Shown: piece by piece, positions 24,294 through 33,493 of the stretch
How the letters are laid out: each line of letters starts with the position of its first letter
Numbering within the stretch: the first letter of the stretch is position 1
NCBI GenBank assembly: GCA_947367255.1
Contig: CANBCZ010000001.1
Coordinates: 1-64,000 of the forward strand
Reading direction: 5' to 3'
Source: an uncultured Alistipes sp.
GTDB lineage: Bacteria > Bacteroidota > Bacteroidia > Bacteroidales > Rikenellaceae
Length of the DNA: 64,000 nt
Notes under the pieces: model-generated
The model's input: the letters and a program-made list of their open reading frames with translations, nothing else
Told to the model about the DNA's origin: nothing
Database searches by the model: none
Made by a program: the position numbers and the translations under genes

Positions 24294-27200
24294 ATGAAGA
24301 AATTTCTCTCGATACTAGCCCTGATTTTTACAGCCCTGACAGCCTATGGACAGGCAGAGAAGAGCATTGTTATTGACCAAAATTCGTTCCGCCCCGTGCA
24401 GACAGATGCGCTGACAGGTGTTGGCGTAGATGAGATTGTGGTTGATAGTTCGCGTCGTCCTTGTGCCCGTATCAAGGTGAAAATCAATCGTATGACAAGG
24501 GCGGAGATTGACCAAATTGAGGTCAAGATAGCCACTAACAACCAGCTGACAAAGTGTAGAACGGCGGATTATGAAACTGGCCTGATTCTCGAGATGACGG
24601 CAAAGCCTCAGAGTCGATTTTACTTTGTCCATCCAGAGTTTGGTGAGTCGAACGAGGTGTTGCTCAACCTTGAACCGAACAAGGAGTACTATATTGAGGC
24701 ATATCTTAATCAGAGCTTCTCGATTGTCGTAAATAGCAATGTTGCAGGGGCCAATGTCTACCTTGACAATATCCACAAGGGGCGTACCGATAGCAACTTC
24801 TCGCTGACAATTGCTGAGGTGATGATTGGCGACCACACTCTGCGCGTAGAGTATGGGAATAGTAAGTTCGAGCAGCAAATTACGGTCAATAAGAGCAATA
24901 TCTTCTTCCGTCAGAATGTAAATGTTGAGGCATCAAAGCCTCAGTTTGTGGTCTTTGTGGTCGAGCCACAGAGTGCGGTTGTGATTATTGACGGCAAACT
25001 CTACACACCGCAGGATGGCGTTGTGACAACGGTGCTGGAGTCTGGTAGCTACAACTACTCAATATCGGCAAAGAGCTACCACGAGGCGAAGGGTACATTC
25101 TCTGTGGCGGGCGCAAAGGTTGAGAAGAGTATTGCTCTCGACCCTGCCTATGGATGGTTAGAGGTTAAGGGTTCGCAACTTGAGGGCGCGGCGGTATTTG
25201 TCGATGATGAGTTTATCGGCACAGCGCCAGTAAAGAGTGGCACTCTCTCAAGCGGAAAGCATACGGTAAAGATTGTCAAGGAGTTATACGACGCCCATAC
25301 CGCTGTAGTGACAATCTCCGACAATAAGATCACCACCTATAATCCGACCCTCTCGGCAGATTTTGCACATGTTACCATCAACGCAGTTGAGGGTGTGGAG
25401 ATATGGATTAATGGCGAGAAAAAGGGAACAAAAGTGTGGAAGGGTCGCCTATCAACGGGTGCCTATATCTTCGAGGCTCGCAAGGCGGGACATCGTACAA
25501 CAACTCTGGCCAAGAGTATCTCGGCAACCCCTGCATATCAGGTCTATAACCTCGAAGCACCAACTGCGATTATGGGAGGTGTCGTGGTGACAACAACCCC
25601 CGCTATGGCGGATGTTGCGGTGGATGGCAAATTGGTCGGCAGAACACCGATTTCGCTTGATAATCTGATTATCGGTCAGCATACAATTACAATTACTAAA
25701 GAGGGCTATAGTACACATACTGAGCAGATTACAGTCGTACAAGATAAGAGCGTAAATCTCGACATTGCTCTGCATAAGGGCACCAAAGGCCCATATAAAG
25801 TCGGCGACTTCTACGACGTTGATGGGGTAAAAGGCGTGGTTATGGAGGTCGATAAGACGGGCTATCGCGGTAAAATCGCAGTGCTGACATCGACAGTAAC
25901 CGCCGCTGATGTCAAACCGTACAAAGTCGGCGATATAGTCACCATCAACGGCGTGAAGGGTGTTGTCTTTGAGGTTGGAGAGGATGGCTATAGCGGCAAG
26001 GCGGTGAGTGCTGCGCAGTCGAGTACAAAACTGATTTGGAGCAACAAGACAGGTACAAAGATTGGGCTGACAGATGCAAAGTATGGATGGACCAATATTC
26101 AGAAGTTGAGAACTGATCGTAATGGGGAAGTGCTGGGTACGGCAGATTATCCTGCATTTAATTGGTGTGACAATCTCGGGAAGGGGTGGTATTTACCGGC
26201 AAGGGATGAGCTTGTGGCAATCTACAAAAACAAGACCGCTATCGACCGTCGCCTGACGACCAAGTTGGGGTATAATACCTATTGGTCATCTACTGAGTAT
26301 GGCCCTTATGTGGCATATACGGTGGGTATGAAGTCGGGTCGCACGGCCTACTACGATGGCGAGTGCTATAAGGCAAAGAATAAGTACTATGTTCGTGCTG
26401 TAGCAGCATTTGGCAAAAGACGAACATTTGAAGACTTCCCAACAACTAAAGGCCCTTATAAAGTCGGTGATTTCTACAATGAGAATGGCAAGCAAGGTGT
26501 TGTCTTCTATGTTGATAAGAGTGGTCGTAATGGAGGTATAGTGAGTCTGACCGAGTCAAAGGAGAGTTTACCTTCTTACTTGTCTTCTAAGTTGTCTTCT
26601 TGGTGTCAAAGTCTTGGTGCTGGCTGGGAGTTACCAAGTTCGTCGGTTCTTAAACTACTTGCCGTGAAAGGTACAGTAAAGGATGCAATTAACACAGCCC
26701 TTAAAACTTATGGTGTAGAGATTGGCTCTGGTAATTATGCTGGCTCTGGCAGAAAAGGGTATGTTAGTTCGGAGGAGTATAAAGACTATGAATGTGGAAA
26801 CTACTCAATATTTTGCGCACGCGCTGTTTGTCGATTTGGAGATCAGAAAGAGACAACTCAAGGCCCGTATGCAGTAGGCGACTACTACTGTGAGAATGGC
26901 AAACAGGGCGTAGTCTTTGAGGTTAGTGCAGATGGTATGCACGGCAAGATTGTCTATCTAAAGAGGATTTTTGATAACGACTATTGGTTGCGACCAAAGT
27001 CTAAAATGAAGTTTATCGGGGCTACAAATGAGGATGACGGCGAGATGAATATGCAGATAATCCAAGGCGTTGAGGGTTGGCGTACAAGTTATCCTCTCTT
27101 TGCTGCTTGCGGAGCGTTGGGTAGCGGTTGGTATCTTCCTGCAATCAATGAGTTGAAGAGAATATGGATGCATAGAGATAAAATCAATGTCGCGATAGAG

Positions 27201-27389
27201 TCAAGAAATATTTGGGACAATCGTGAATATAAATACCAGACAGTCAAGGCAGGAGAGATTTACGGTTCTTCGACCGAAGTAGATAAAAAGAGTTTCAAGA
27301 GTTGGGCCACTTATAGAGAAGGGTGGGTCGGCTCGGGGAAAAAGAATAAGTACTCTATTTACGAGATTCTCCCTGTAGCAAAATTCTAA
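24294..27389 (+). CDS. Secreted PEGA-repeat and Lcl_C-module protein
   Basis: 1031 aa. Signal peptide 1-19 (ending AYG-Q). Residues about 140-495 contain a string of PEGA-type beta domains (NVAGANVYLDNIHKGRT, GAAVFVDDEFIGTAPV, GVEIWINGEKKGTKVW, MADVAVDGKLVGRTPI). From about 499 three units begin GPYKVGDFYDVDG, GPYKVGDFYNENG (720) and GPYAVGDYYCENG (857). Each leads to an Lcl_C/DUF1566-like C-type-lectin-fold module, for example GWYLPARDELVAIY with YWSSTEY. PEGA domains are linked to S-layers and surface display; Lcl_C to ligand binding. The role here is unknown. The last third looks richer in A/T than its 5' half by eye. Confidence 0.85.
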   Translation: MKKFLSILALIFTALTAYGQAEKSIVIDQNSFRPVQTDALTGVGVDEIVVDSSRRPCARIKVKINRMTRAEIDQIEVKIATNNQLTKCRTADYETGLILEMTAKPQSRFYFVHPEFGESNEVLLNLEPNKEYYIEAYLNQSFSIVVNSNVAGANVYLDNIHKGRTDSNFSLTIAEVMIGDHTLRVEYGNSKFEQQITVNKSNIFFRQNVNVEASKPQFVVFVVEPQSAVVIIDGKLYTPQDGVVTTVLESGSYNYSISAKSYHEAKGTFSVAGAKVEKSIALDPAYGWLEVKGSQLEGAAVFVDDEFIGTAPVKSGTLSSGKHTVKIVKELYDAHTAVVTISDNKITTYNPTLSADFAHVTINAVEGVEIWINGEKKGTKVWKGRLSTGAYIFEARKAGHRTTTLAKSISATPAYQVYNLEAPTAIMGGVVVTTTPAMADVAVDGKLVGRTPISLDNLIIGQHTITITKEGYSTHTEQITVVQDKSVNLDIALHKGTKGPYKVGDFYDVDGVKGVVMEVDKTGYRGKIAVLTSTVTAADVKPYKVGDIVTINGVKGVVFEVGEDGYSGKAVSAAQSSTKLIWSNKTGTKIGLTDAKYGWTNIQKLRTDRNGEVLGTADYPAFNWCDNLGKGWYLPARDELVAIYKNKTAIDRRLTTKLGYNTYWSSTEYGPYVAYTVGMKSGRTAYYDGECYKAKNKYYVRAVAAFGKRRTFEDFPTTKGPYKVGDFYNENGKQGVVFYVDKSGRNGGIVSLTESKESLPSYLSSKLSSWCQSLGAGWELPSSSVLKLLAVKGTVKDAINTALKTYGVEIGSGNYAGSGRKGYVSSEEYKDYECGNYSIFCARAVCRFGDQKETTQGPYAVGDYYCENGKQGVVFEVSADGMHGKIVYLKRIFDNDYWLRPKSKMKFIGATNEDDGEMNMQIIQGVEGWRTSYPLFAACGALGSGWYLPAINELKRIWMHRDKINVAIESRNIWDNREYKYQTVKAGEIYGSSTEVDKKSFKSWATYREGWVGSGKKNKYSIYEILPVAKF

Positions 27390-27401
27390 CTTGGCTTAAT
27401 T

Positions 27402-27431
27402 CTTGCCCACGACAAATTCGTGGGCAAGTTT
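27402..27431 (+). terminator. Terminator after the PEGA gene, overlapping the next start
   Basis: Perfect 11-bp stem CTTGCCCACGA / TCGTGGGCAAG with a CAAAT loop, then only TTT. It ends the PEGA transcript but also covers the possible GTG start (27420) of the transporter gene. Confidence 0.65.
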
Positions 27432-28343
27432 AAGTATAATATGGCGCTGGTGGCTGCGAATATTCTGTTCGGAGCCAACTTTTCGTTTTATGTCTCGCTG
27501 ACGGAGTACTACCTGAGTTTTCAGCAGATTTTTATGCTACAGGTGGCAGTTGCGGCGCTATTTTTTATCCCTTTTGCGCTCTTCTCGCGTCGCTCGTACA
27601 GGATTACCGTCGAGGATTTCGGAACGATATTTATTGTGGCGCTGCTGGTTATCTACGGCTGGATGTATATGCTACTGTGGGGCGCATCGAAGACCAGTCC
27701 GATAGATGCCTCGACAATAGCCACGCTTGGACCTGTCTTTACACTTATTGTGGCGCGAATTGTCGTTCCGCAACCCATTTCGTGGGTCAAGGTTGTGGGC
27801 GCGATGGTTGCGATGAGCGGTGCGGTGGTGCTGCTTGTAGATCGTGGGCGAAACCTGCTCGGAACGGCAGATGAGGCGTTTGGAAATGCCCTTGTGCTCT
27901 GCGCGGTTATTGCCATAGCGGCAAATACGGTGCTGATAAAGGGGCAGCTGCAACGCTATGGTGCGCCGGTGGTGATGGGGTGGTATTATATCGTCGGTTT
28001 TGTTATGGCAGCGCCATTTTTTTGGAGCGAGATTGTAGGGATAAATCCGTTGCGACTGCCGCTGTTGCCACTGCTTGAGCTGCTGTATGTCATCTTTTTG
28101 GGCACGGTGCTACCGATGTGGTTGCTCTACTACGGGGCGTCGCACCTGACTGCCGTACATACGGCGCTCTATCGTTATATTCAACCCATTGTGGCGGCGG
28201 TGCTGTCGCTACTCAGGGGTCAGAATATAATAGACCGCGCCAATGTTGTTGGCGCGGTGCTAATCTTTACGGGAGTTGTATTTGTCGTTGCGGGTAATAT
28301 TATCGGTAATCGACTCCTCGCAACCAGACGACATATTACTTGA
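27420..28343 (+). CDS. EamA/DMT family transporter
   Basis: 307 aa inner-membrane protein with about ten hydrophobic helices in two EamA repeats (ANILFGANFSFYVSL in the first; LVLCAVIAIAANTVLIKG starting the second). DMT carriers export metabolites such as amino acids or sugars; substrate not predictable. The start is uncertain: GTG at 27420 lies inside a hairpin, while ATG at 27441 (MALVAANILFG) lies just outside and loses only MGKFKYN. The gene ends tail-to-tail with the S1/P1 gene, overlapping by 8 nt. Confidence 0.85.
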   Translation: MGKFKYNMALVAANILFGANFSFYVSLTEYYLSFQQIFMLQVAVAALFFIPFALFSRRSYRITVEDFGTIFIVALLVIYGWMYMLLWGASKTSPIDASTIATLGPVFTLIVARIVVPQPISWVKVVGAMVAMSGAVVLLVDRGRNLLGTADEAFGNALVLCAVIAIAANTVLIKGQLQRYGAPVVMGWYYIVGFVMAAPFFWSEIVGINPLRLPLLPLLELLYVIFLGTVLPMWLLYYGASHLTAVHTALYRYIQPIVAAVLSLLRGQNIIDRANVVGAVLIFTGVVFVVAGNIIGNRLLATRRHIT

Positions 28344-29127
28344 AAATGCCGTTGAGCAGTGCTGCCAGGCGGTAACCTGCACGAGCCATAGTCTTTTCGT
28401 TCATCTGCTCAAGGCGGTTATCCTTCTCGCGTGACATTAACATATCGGGCTTTGCCCACTTGTACTGCGCCGCAGCAAGCGATGCCATATCGGCAGCCCA
28501 GTAGCGAACATCACCAGCGCTAAAACGCTCCTTGTCCGCGCCATGACATGTCTCAAGGTCGGCAGCAAAGAGCTCCGGCGAGTATGAAGCGTGGCGGTTG
28601 ATAAGGTTTGCCTCCCAATATTTACGCCAAGTAACCTGAGCAATCTTCGCCTTCTTGCCGGTAAAACCGTTAGAGATCTGGATGTTGAAGTTACGCTGCG
28701 ATGTTGGAATATCCTCAAGACGGATGTGCGCGATGTTGTGCATATCGGCAACAAGGTGGATAACACTCTTAAGCGCTGCAACAACGGTCGAATCGCTATG
28801 CTCTGCACGGTTTTCCAGAATATCTACACAGCGCTCAATCTGCACCACGCCATCCTTCTTTGACTTTGTGACCGATTTGTGCTCTGCATTAACCTTAATA
28901 TAGTGCCAAGAAGAGGTATACTTTGTCGCCTCCTCTTTAGCGATAGTCTGCAACCACCACGAGTTTGAGGCAAGGTCGCCACCAAGGATTTTTGTAGCCT
29001 CGCTCTTCGCCTCTTCGGTAAGGTTCTGCTCGGCAAGGGTTGCAATACACTGCTGTGCAAATTTGTTCCACGCAGAGGCTGTGCTGATGCACAATAAGCT
29101 GATTAGTAGTACTATATATCGTTTCAT
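28336..29127 (-). CDS. S1/P1 nuclease-like protein with degraded zinc site
   Basis: 263 aa with signal peptide; the mature protein starts at W20 as in S1/P1 nucleases. Against the neighbour at 29133, five of nine zinc ligands remain (W20, H75, H124, D128, H134). Four are replaced: the GH histidine by Q25, the SWMD aspartate by L59, and the HTFWD His/Asp by R168 and E172. The fold should persist but the trinuclear zinc site cannot form normally, so it is probably not an ordinary nuclease. Tandem with the intact paralog, 5 nt downstream, so arisen by duplication and co-transcribed. Confidence 0.85.
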   Translation of the reverse strand: MKRYIVLLISLLCISTASAWNKFAQQCIATLAEQNLTEEAKSEATKILGGDLASNSWWLQTIAKEEATKYTSSWHYIKVNAEHKSVTKSKKDGVVQIERCVDILENRAEHSDSTVVAALKSVIHLVADMHNIAHIRLEDIPTSQRNFNIQISNGFTGKKAKIAQVTWRKYWEANLINRHASYSPELFAADLETCHGADKERFSAGDVRYWAADMASLAAAQYKWAKPDMLMSREKDNRLEQMNEKTMARAGYRLAALLNGIFK

Positions 29128-29132
29128 AGTCG

Positions 29133-29918
29133 TTACTTTGAGAAAATATCGTTCAACACTTTTGCCAATCTGTATCCACCAACAAGCGCCTGCTGCATAG
29201 CAATCTGCTTCATTCGCTCGTGGTTCTGCTCTGAAATCTCGGTAACCTCGCTATGTACAGGTAGCAAGGTGTAAATCTCGCGCATCTGCTCAGCATTTGC
29301 AAGCGCCCAGTCGTTTGGAGTACCCTGGCAAATCTGTGCAATCTCTGCCTCGGTAAGGGTGTCGTACATCGCTGCAATCTGGTCACACTTCATACCTTTA
29401 TTATAATAGCCGATAGAACCATCCCAGAAGGTGTGGAAGCCCAACTTCTTGCCCTTCATCTTCACAGAACGCTGCTTGAGATTTGGTTCGTCAGGGCTGT
29501 ACTTAGTGTGGGTAGGGCAGTGCATATCGCCAACCATATGTATCAGATACTTGAGGTTGTCGCAGACAATTGAGTCCTTGAGTTTGTGATACTTGCGCAT
29601 TCTCTTGCAGATGCGGTTAATCTGGTAGGCAGCATTGTTTGTTTCGCCCTTAATCTGTCGGTTGTTCACATCTACCGGAACTGAGTGCCAAGAGGTTGTA
29701 GCCTCAAAACCTGGGCAGTTGCGCCAGTAGTCCATCCACGAGGCGTAGTAAGGGAGGTTGTGCTTAAGGTAGCTACGACACTTCTCCTTAGCCTCGTCGG
29801 TCAAATGCCTTTCGGCAATAACTGCAATAGTTGCGTGTCCGATATTATTCCACGCCTTTGCACTCTGTGTAGCTGCAAATGATAGCGCTACAGCCGCTAA
29901 AATTAGAAATCTCTTCAT
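29133..29918 (-). CDS. S1/P1 nuclease
   Basis: 261 aa exported zinc-dependent nuclease of the phospholipase C/P1 fold; acts on single-stranded nucleic acids and 3'-nucleotides outside the cytoplasm. Signal peptide to A22; W23 is the mature N-terminal ligand. All nine zinc ligands are visible: W23, H28, D63, H78, H127, D131, H137, H162, D166. Likely provides phosphate or nucleosides from environmental nucleic acid. First of the nuclease pair. It lies 12 nt after dtd on the same strand. Confidence 0.92.
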   Translation of the reverse strand: MKRFLILAAVALSFAATQSAKAWNNIGHATIAVIAERHLTDEAKEKCRSYLKHNLPYYASWMDYWRNCPGFEATTSWHSVPVDVNNRQIKGETNNAAYQINRICKRMRKYHKLKDSIVCDNLKYLIHMVGDMHCPTHTKYSPDEPNLKQRSVKMKGKKLGFHTFWDGSIGYYNKGMKCDQIAAMYDTLTEAEIAQICQGTPNDWALANAEQMREIYTLLPVHSEVTEISEQNHERMKQIAMQQALVGGYRLAKVLNDIFSK

Positions 29919-29930
29919 TGTATAGGTCGT

Positions 29931-30383
29931 TTATTCTCGGCTTTTTGTATCGATAATGATTGTCACAGGTCCGTCATTTATGAGCGACACCTGCATATCT
30001 GCGCCAAACTCGCCCGTCTCGACCTCTGTGCCAAGAATCTGCTGTAGGCGCGCGACAAACTGCTCATAGAGGGGTCGCGAAATAGGCTCTGGAGCGGAAC
30101 GAATATAGGATGGGCGGTTGCCCTTCTTGGTCGATGCGTAGAGGGTAAACTGACTCACAACAAGCGCGCGACCAGATGCCTGTGTAATGTCAAGGTTCAT
30201 CACGCCCTTCTCATCGTCAAATATGCGCAGGCGCGAAATTTTCCCCGCGAGCCACTCGATATCCTCGTCTGTATCTGCTGCCTCCACGCCCAGCAGCACA
30301 AGTACTCCCGAACCTATCTCTCCCACACGCTGCCCTGCAATATCTACAGAACAACTCTTAACTCGTTGAATTACAGCGCGCAT
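29931..30383 (-). CDS. dtd: D-aminoacyl-tRNA deacylase
   Basis: 150 aa, cytosolic. Removes D-amino acids and mischarged glycine from tRNA. MRAVIQRVKSCSVDI at the N-terminus, the SQFTLYA active-site block at about residues 78-84 and the GPVTIIIDTKS C-terminus with the cis Gly-Pro motif are all present. Normal length. Part of a tight minus-strand group (cdd, pseudouridine synthase, dtd, S1/P1 pair), with 2 nt to the gene upstream. Confidence 0.97.
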   Translation of the reverse strand: MRAVIQRVKSCSVDIAGQRVGEIGSGVLVLLGVEAADTDEDIEWLAGKISRLRIFDDEKGVMNLDITQASGRALVVSQFTLYASTKKGNRPSYIRSAPEPISRPLYEQFVARLQQILGTEVETGEFGADMQVSLINDGPVTIIIDTKSRE

Positions 30384-30385
30384 AA

Positions 30386-31084
30386 CTACAATCCGGCTTG
30401 AGACTGAGCAAAGAATAACCAGAGGTTGTCATCTGTCGGAACAGGTGCTTCGATAGTTACGCTCTCTTTGCGAACGGGGTGGATAAACGACATACTGCGT
30501 GAGTGGAGCGATATGCCACCGTTAGGGTTTGAACGCTTTGCGCCGTATTTCAAATCGCCCTTAATCGGACAGCCGATCTTCGAGAGCTGTGCACGAATCT
30601 GGTGGTGACGACCTGTCAGCAGCTCCACCTCAACAAGTGTATAGCGGTCCGAGCAACCGAGAACGGTGTAGCGGAGCACTGCACGCTTGGCATCGCCCTT
30701 CGGGGTGTTGTAGCAGTAAGAGCGGTTGCTCTTTCCGTCGCGCTGGATGTAGTGGACAAGCTCGCCACTCTCCGCCTGCGGACGGTTTTCGACAACTGCC
30801 CAATACTTTTTGCTTATCTGTCCGCCACGAATCATCTCATTCATACGGGCAAGAGCCTTTGAGGTCTTGGCAAAGAGCACCACGCCGCTCACAGGGCGGT
30901 CTATACGGTGCACAACACCAAGAAATACATCAAACGGTTTGTTGTCGCGCACCTTGATAAATGCCTTAATCTCATTCTCGAGTGCCGAATCTCCATTCGG
31001 GTCGGGCTGCACAAGGTCACCGCAACGCTTATTTACCACAATAAGGTGGTTGTCCTCAAAAAGTATATCGTTTGGTTGAAACAT
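30386..31084 (-). CDS. RluA-family RNA pseudouridine synthase
   Basis: 232 aa. Catalytic block VHRIDRPVSGVVLFAKTSKA holds the nucleophilic Asp (HRID); ELLTGRHHQIRAQLSKIG is the second family motif. No S4 domain, so it resembles RluA/RluC-type short enzymes, possibly for rRNA or tRNA. Exact target uridine cannot be read from sequence. Spaced 2 nt from cdd and dtd, hence one transcript. A larger S4-bearing paralog is at 49505. Confidence 0.93.
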   Translation of the reverse strand: MFQPNDILFEDNHLIVVNKRCGDLVQPDPNGDSALENEIKAFIKVRDNKPFDVFLGVVHRIDRPVSGVVLFAKTSKALARMNEMIRGGQISKKYWAVVENRPQAESGELVHYIQRDGKSNRSYCYNTPKGDAKRAVLRYTVLGCSDRYTLVEVELLTGRHHQIRAQLSKIGCPIKGDLKYGAKRSNPNGGISLHSRSMSFIHPVRKESVTIEAPVPTDDNLWLFFAQSQAGL

Positions 31085-31086
31085 AG

Positions 31087-31539
31087 CTAAAGTTGGAAAG
31101 TAAATGGGAGCAGAGCTTCGGCATTATCTACAATAGAGGCTGTGCCGTTGCCGCTCATAATCAGACGAATAGGTGTGCCCTGACGACGCTGCACATCGAG
31201 GATAACCTGACGGCAGGCTCCACAAGGGTAGCACTCGCGCTCCGAAGGGTCGGATATAATGGCAAGTGCCTCCACAGGGTCGTCGGAGTGTATCGCTTCG
31301 GCATAGTAGAGCACGCTGCGCTCGGCACAGATGCCTGAAGGGAATACCTCACTCTCGGAGTTGGCACCGTGGAGAATCTTACCGCTCTTTAGGCGTACGG
31401 CAGCACCGACGCTGAAGCCCGAATATTTTGGATACGCCTTCTTCAAGGCAGCCTGAGCCTCTGCGACAAGCTCTCTGTCGGCAGCCGGCAACTGGTCGAT
31501 AGTGTACTTGTAGTAACCGATTTCGAGTTTTTTCTCCAT
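31087..31539 (-). CDS. cdd: Cytidine deaminase
   Basis: 150 aa from the ATG at 31539; the upstream ATG at 31569 would add MYICILNTFI, and homology begins at MEKKLEIGYYKY. Zinc ligands: CAERSVLYYA with preceding catalytic Glu, and PCGACRQV; the substrate motif HGANSESE is present. Deaminates cytidine and deoxycytidine to uridine forms in salvage. First gene of the minus-strand group, divergent from the radical SAM gene. Confidence 0.95.
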   Translation of the reverse strand: MEKKLEIGYYKYTIDQLPAADRELVAEAQAALKKAYPKYSGFSVGAAVRLKSGKILHGANSESEVFPSGICAERSVLYYAEAIHSDDPVEALAIISDPSERECYPCGACRQVILDVQRRQGTPIRLIMSGNGTASIVDNAEALLPFTFQL

Positions 31540-31574
31540 AATAAAAGTGTTTAGAATACAAATATACAAAATTG

Positions 31575-31606
31575 TTGCAAAATGTCCAAAAATGTAGTTA
31601 TTTTTG
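31575..31606 (+). promoter_or_regulatory. Promoter of the radical SAM gene
   Basis: TTG (31575-31577), 21-nt spacer, TATTTTTG (31599-31606). The -7 element ends only 4 nt before the ATG at 31611, so the mRNA is probably leaderless or nearly so. This also decides the start: the ATG at 31572 lies upstream of the promoter. Confidence 0.75.
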
Positions 31607-31610
31607 CGCT

Positions 31611-32561
31611 ATGTATATCTGGGGTGACGATAGACCATACAACAGCTACGCTGCATATTTCAGGCGATTGTTCGGCAGTCGCGTGCAGAAAGTTGCGGTC
31701 AATGCGGGCTTCACCTGCCCAAATCGTGACGGCAAAATATCTACGGGAGGCTGCACATTCTGCAACAACTCCGCCTTCACACCCTCCTATTGCCAGCCGA
31801 CAAAGAGCGTCTCTGAACAGATTGCCGAGGGTATAGAGTTCCATCGTCGTCGCTATCGCACAGCATCTCGCTATCTTGCCTATTTCCAGTCATTTTCAAA
31901 TACTTACGCGCCCATTGAGCAACTTAAGTCGCTCTACGATGAGGCACTCTCAAACCCGCTTGTGGCAGGTATTGTCGTCGGCACGCGTCCCGATTGTGTG
32001 GATGAGGAGAAGCTCGACTACTTCGCTACTCTTGCCGAGAACCACTATGTCGCTCTCGAGTATGGCATAGAGAGTTGCAACGATGCTGTCCTTGCTGCGG
32101 TAAATCGTGGTCACGACTTTGCAACTGCCGAGCGTGCCGTTCGTATGACTGCCGAGCGAGGTATCCACTGCGGCGCACACTTTATCCTCGGACTGCCGGG
32201 GCAGAGCGATGAGGAGCTTATTGCCCAGACCGACAAGATAAACGCCTTGCCTCTCACTACGGTAAAGTTTCATCAGCTGCAGGTCTTTCGCGGAACAACT
32301 ATGGCAGAGCAGTACGACGCCGACCCCGAGAAGTTCCGTTTCTGGAGCGTTGAGGAGTATATCGAGCTCTTCTCGGAGATCCTCGCCCGCCTGCGCCCCG
32401 ATATTGTCGTGGAGCGTTTTGCCAGCGAGGCACCACCCCGCTACCACTACGGTAGAAATTGGGGTTTGGTGCGAAATGAGACCCTCTGGATGATGCTGGA
32501 GAAAAGATTATTGGAAAAAAGTGTATATCAAGGCAAAAATTTTGTACCTTTGCAACATTAA
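31611..32561 (+). CDS. TIGR01212-family radical SAM protein (YhcC-like)
   Basis: 316 aa from the ATG at 31611. N-terminal RPYNSYAAYFRRLFG and the cluster motif CPNRDGKISTGGCTFCNN: the last two cysteines are spaced CxxC and the first lies further upstream, as in this family. QFFSNTYAPIEQLKSLYDEAL-like and GTRPDCVDEEKLDYF blocks follow. A 4Fe-4S radical SAM enzyme of unresolved substrate; likely cytosolic. Followed 15 nt later by YitT, whose -7 element TACCTTTG (32545-32552) lies inside this gene's end. Confidence 0.9.
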   Translation: MYIWGDDRPYNSYAAYFRRLFGSRVQKVAVNAGFTCPNRDGKISTGGCTFCNNSAFTPSYCQPTKSVSEQIAEGIEFHRRRYRTASRYLAYFQSFSNTYAPIEQLKSLYDEALSNPLVAGIVVGTRPDCVDEEKLDYFATLAENHYVALEYGIESCNDAVLAAVNRGHDFATAERAVRMTAERGIHCGAHFILGLPGQSDEELIAQTDKINALPLTTVKFHQLQVFRGTTMAEQYDADPEKFRFWSVEEYIELFSEILARLRPDIVVERFASEAPPRYHYGRNWGLVRNETLWMMLEKRLLEKSVYQGKNFVPLQH

Positions 32562-32576
32562 TAACCCCTTTCTGAT

Positions 32577-33491
32577 ATGTTAGAGTTTGGTAAATCGAGC
32601 ATCTGGACCACAGTCAAGGAGTATGTACTGATGACTGTCGGTATGTTCTGTTACGCCTTTGGTTGGATTGGCTGTATTCTGCCGGCGAAGTGTATGGGTG
32701 GTGGCGCATCAGGTCTGTCGCTGCTTATCTACTACGCTACGGGCGAGACTATCTCCATCGGTGTTATGGTCTTCATTATCAATGCTATACTGCTGCTTAT
32801 TGCAGGATTTATCGTCGGTTGGAAGTTCGGTATAAAGACCATCTTCTGCGTCTGTATGCTCTCGTTCGCAATGTCTACGATGCAGGAGCTTTTTACCCAG
32901 CCGGATGGTACAATTCTCGACATCTTCCAGCTCGATAACCGTCTGCTCTCGACAATCCTCGGCGGTATCTTCTCGGGTATCGGTGTTTCAATGAGCTTTG
33001 CTCAGGGCGGCTCTACCGGTGGCGTGGATATCGTTGCGATGATTATCAACAAGTACCGCACAGTATCTTACGGTAAGATCGTTCGCGCTATCGACTCTGT
33101 GATTATCTCGGGTGCACTGCTGCTTCCGGAGTCTGCACAGATCGGTATCGACGGTGTTGTATACGGTTTCGTTATGACCGCCGTATTCAGCTATGTGGTC
33201 GATATGCTGATGACAGGTAACCAGCAGTCTAACCAGATTATGATTGTCTGTCAGGACTATCAGGCTATGGCAGATGCTATGAACAATATCGCACATCGTG
33301 GCGCAACAGTCATCGATGCTAAGGGTTGGTATACCAAAAACAGCCATAATATCGTAATGGTCGTATGCCGTAAGCGCGACACCCCAACCATCCTTAAAAT
33401 CGCCCAGCAGGTAGATCCGGACGCCTTTATTACTATTGGATCGGTTATGGGTGTGTATGGTAAGGGTTTTGACGCCCTTAACAAAATTTAA
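32577..33491 (+). CDS. YitT family membrane protein
   Basis: 304 aa. Five to six N-terminal membrane helices (TVGMFCYAFGWIGCILPAK; AFIINAILLLIAGFIVG-like; SMSFAQGGSTGGVDIVAMIINKY loop) followed by a cytoplasmic C-terminal DUF2179 domain (about 215-300, QIMIVCQDYQAMADAMNNIAHRGATVIDAKGWYTK). Function of YitT proteins is not established; transport is often suggested. A nested hairpin starts 3 nt after the stop. Confidence 0.92.
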   Translation: MLEFGKSSIWTTVKEYVLMTVGMFCYAFGWIGCILPAKCMGGGASGLSLLIYYATGETISIGVMVFIINAILLLIAGFIVGWKFGIKTIFCVCMLSFAMSTMQELFTQPDGTILDIFQLDNRLLSTILGGIFSGIGVSMSFAQGGSTGGVDIVAMIINKYRTVSYGKIVRAIDSVIISGALLLPESAQIGIDGVVYGFVMTAVFSYVVDMLMTGNQQSNQIMIVCQDYQAMADAMNNIAHRGATVIDAKGWYTKNSHNIVMVVCRKRDTPTILKIAQQVDPDAFITIGSVMGVYGKGFDALNKI

Positions 33492-33493
33492 TA

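Noticed and set aside
28336..29127. Degenerate S1/P1 gene as a pseudogene
   Set aside because: The frame, length and signal peptide are intact and half of the ligands are kept; it was left as a CDS with altered site.
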